NCBI GenBank assembly: GCA_037903475.1
Contig: JBAJFG010000564.1
Location: 62,001-126,000 of the forward strand
Direction: 5' to 3'
Length of the DNA: 64,000 nucleotides
Source: Ancylostoma caninum
Taxonomy: Eukaryota; Nematoda; Chromadorea; Rhabditida; Ancylostomatidae
Positions 63,681 to 64,000 of this stretch are shown here, one piece after another; the first letter of the stretch is position 1; every line of letters starts with the position of its first letter. The notes below the pieces were generated by a model, which did no database searches, had not been told where the DNA came from, and saw nothing but the letters and a program-made list of their open reading frames with translations. The translations under genes and the position numbers were made by a program.

Positions 63681-63787
63681 CCTCATTTTTCCGTAAAAGT
63701 GCAAAGCCACCGATAACCGGGATTAGTGAGAAGCCTCGTAAAGAAAACGACACTCTAGGAGCTTCGAAGCGACAACAAAACCATTTT
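63681..63787 (-). CDS. Hydrophobic exon (partial gene)
   Basis: A CCTCTAG acceptor and GAGG|GTAATC donor bound 107 nt, whose best frame contains a short membrane-like run (GFSLIPVIGGFALL) and a basic end (RKNE). A possible following exon begins at about 63607 (CTACCCAG acceptor). The gene is unidentified. Confidence 0.3.
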
Positions 63788-63975
63788 CTAGAGGTAAGAA
63801 AAAATGAAACATTAGAAATTCCAAAAATTCCTCGAACAAGAAAATAAGGGGGTTGTAGTAGGAAAAGCTTAGTATATATTAGCTCAATAATATATAGTGA
63901 ATACCATAAAAGCTTGATAGTATATTGTTTTATCTAGAAAAATAACAGGAAATAATTGAGTAGACGTATAAGGAG

Positions 63976-64000
63976 ACTAGACGGTGTACCCGGCTTCGCT
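63976..64000 (+). mobile_element. Start of a third retroposon-like unit (cut by window end)
   Basis: GACTAGACGGTGTACCCGGC followed by TTCGCT is the same opening as at 2357 and 47166. The rest is outside the window. Confidence 0.6.

Overview
This is eukaryotic, AT-rich, repeat-dense DNA, most likely from a clade V strongylid nematode (hookworm-like). Four things point there: a ten-exon PIM/PRK-type kinase gene with short nematode-style introns and TTTCAG-like acceptors; a small secreted-peptide gene with an acceptor 7 bases before its ATG, as expected for spliced-leader trans-splicing; an RTE-type LINE tail; and a decayed mariner whose ends resemble the Hsmar1/bandit group known from hookworms. 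The species call is an inference. Bacterial features (operons, ribosome binding sites, CRISPR) do not apply.

Genes. Two gene models are complete. One is a two-exon secreted, neuropeptide-like precursor (+, 11305-13643) with a polyA signal. The other is a 534-codon PIM/PRK-family Ser/Thr kinase (-, 17547 to 15090) in which all ten exons join in phase. Partial minus-strand genes, recognised only as exons with good splice signals and agreeing phases, lie at 23292-23821 and 24415-24570 (multipass membrane protein), 27030-27438 (hydrophobic exons), 36520-37743 (unidentified, with 3' end and polyA signal), 40775-41585 (membrane exons), 43544-44940 (membrane protein C-terminus plus upstream exons) and 63681-63787. 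I could not name any of these proteins.

Mobile DNA fills most of the rest. 0.7-3.1 kb: a TIR element, an RTE tail, a hAT-like MITE inside (TA)n, and a retroposon-like unit ending in (CA)n. 6.8-8.7 kb: a palindromic Tc1-like element inside an AGCAAC array. 11.7-12.1 kb: a TTAA-flanked MITE in the peptide-gene intron. 19.2-20.8 and 22.7-23.3 kb: TA-flanked palindromic elements. 27.5-29.9 kb: a hAT-type element with a perfect 8-bp duplication and TTCGAATA subterminal arrays. 30.0-32.5 kb: a GTTGC-rich array split by a 1.26-kb mariner. 35.4-35.9 and 45.3-45.8 kb: further MITEs. 46.25-51.55 kb: a 5.3-kb TTAA-flanked element inside a GCAAC array, carrying nested inverted repeats. 53.0-54.85 kb: a second hAT-type element with an 8-bp duplication. 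55.3-57.4 kb: tandem arrays and a tRNA-derived fragment. The last 25 bases start another copy of the retroposon seen at 2.36 and 47.17 kb.

Nearly every element is non-autonomous and palindromic. Several sit in introns or inside tandem arrays, so the window reads as a few compact genes held in nested foldback DNA.
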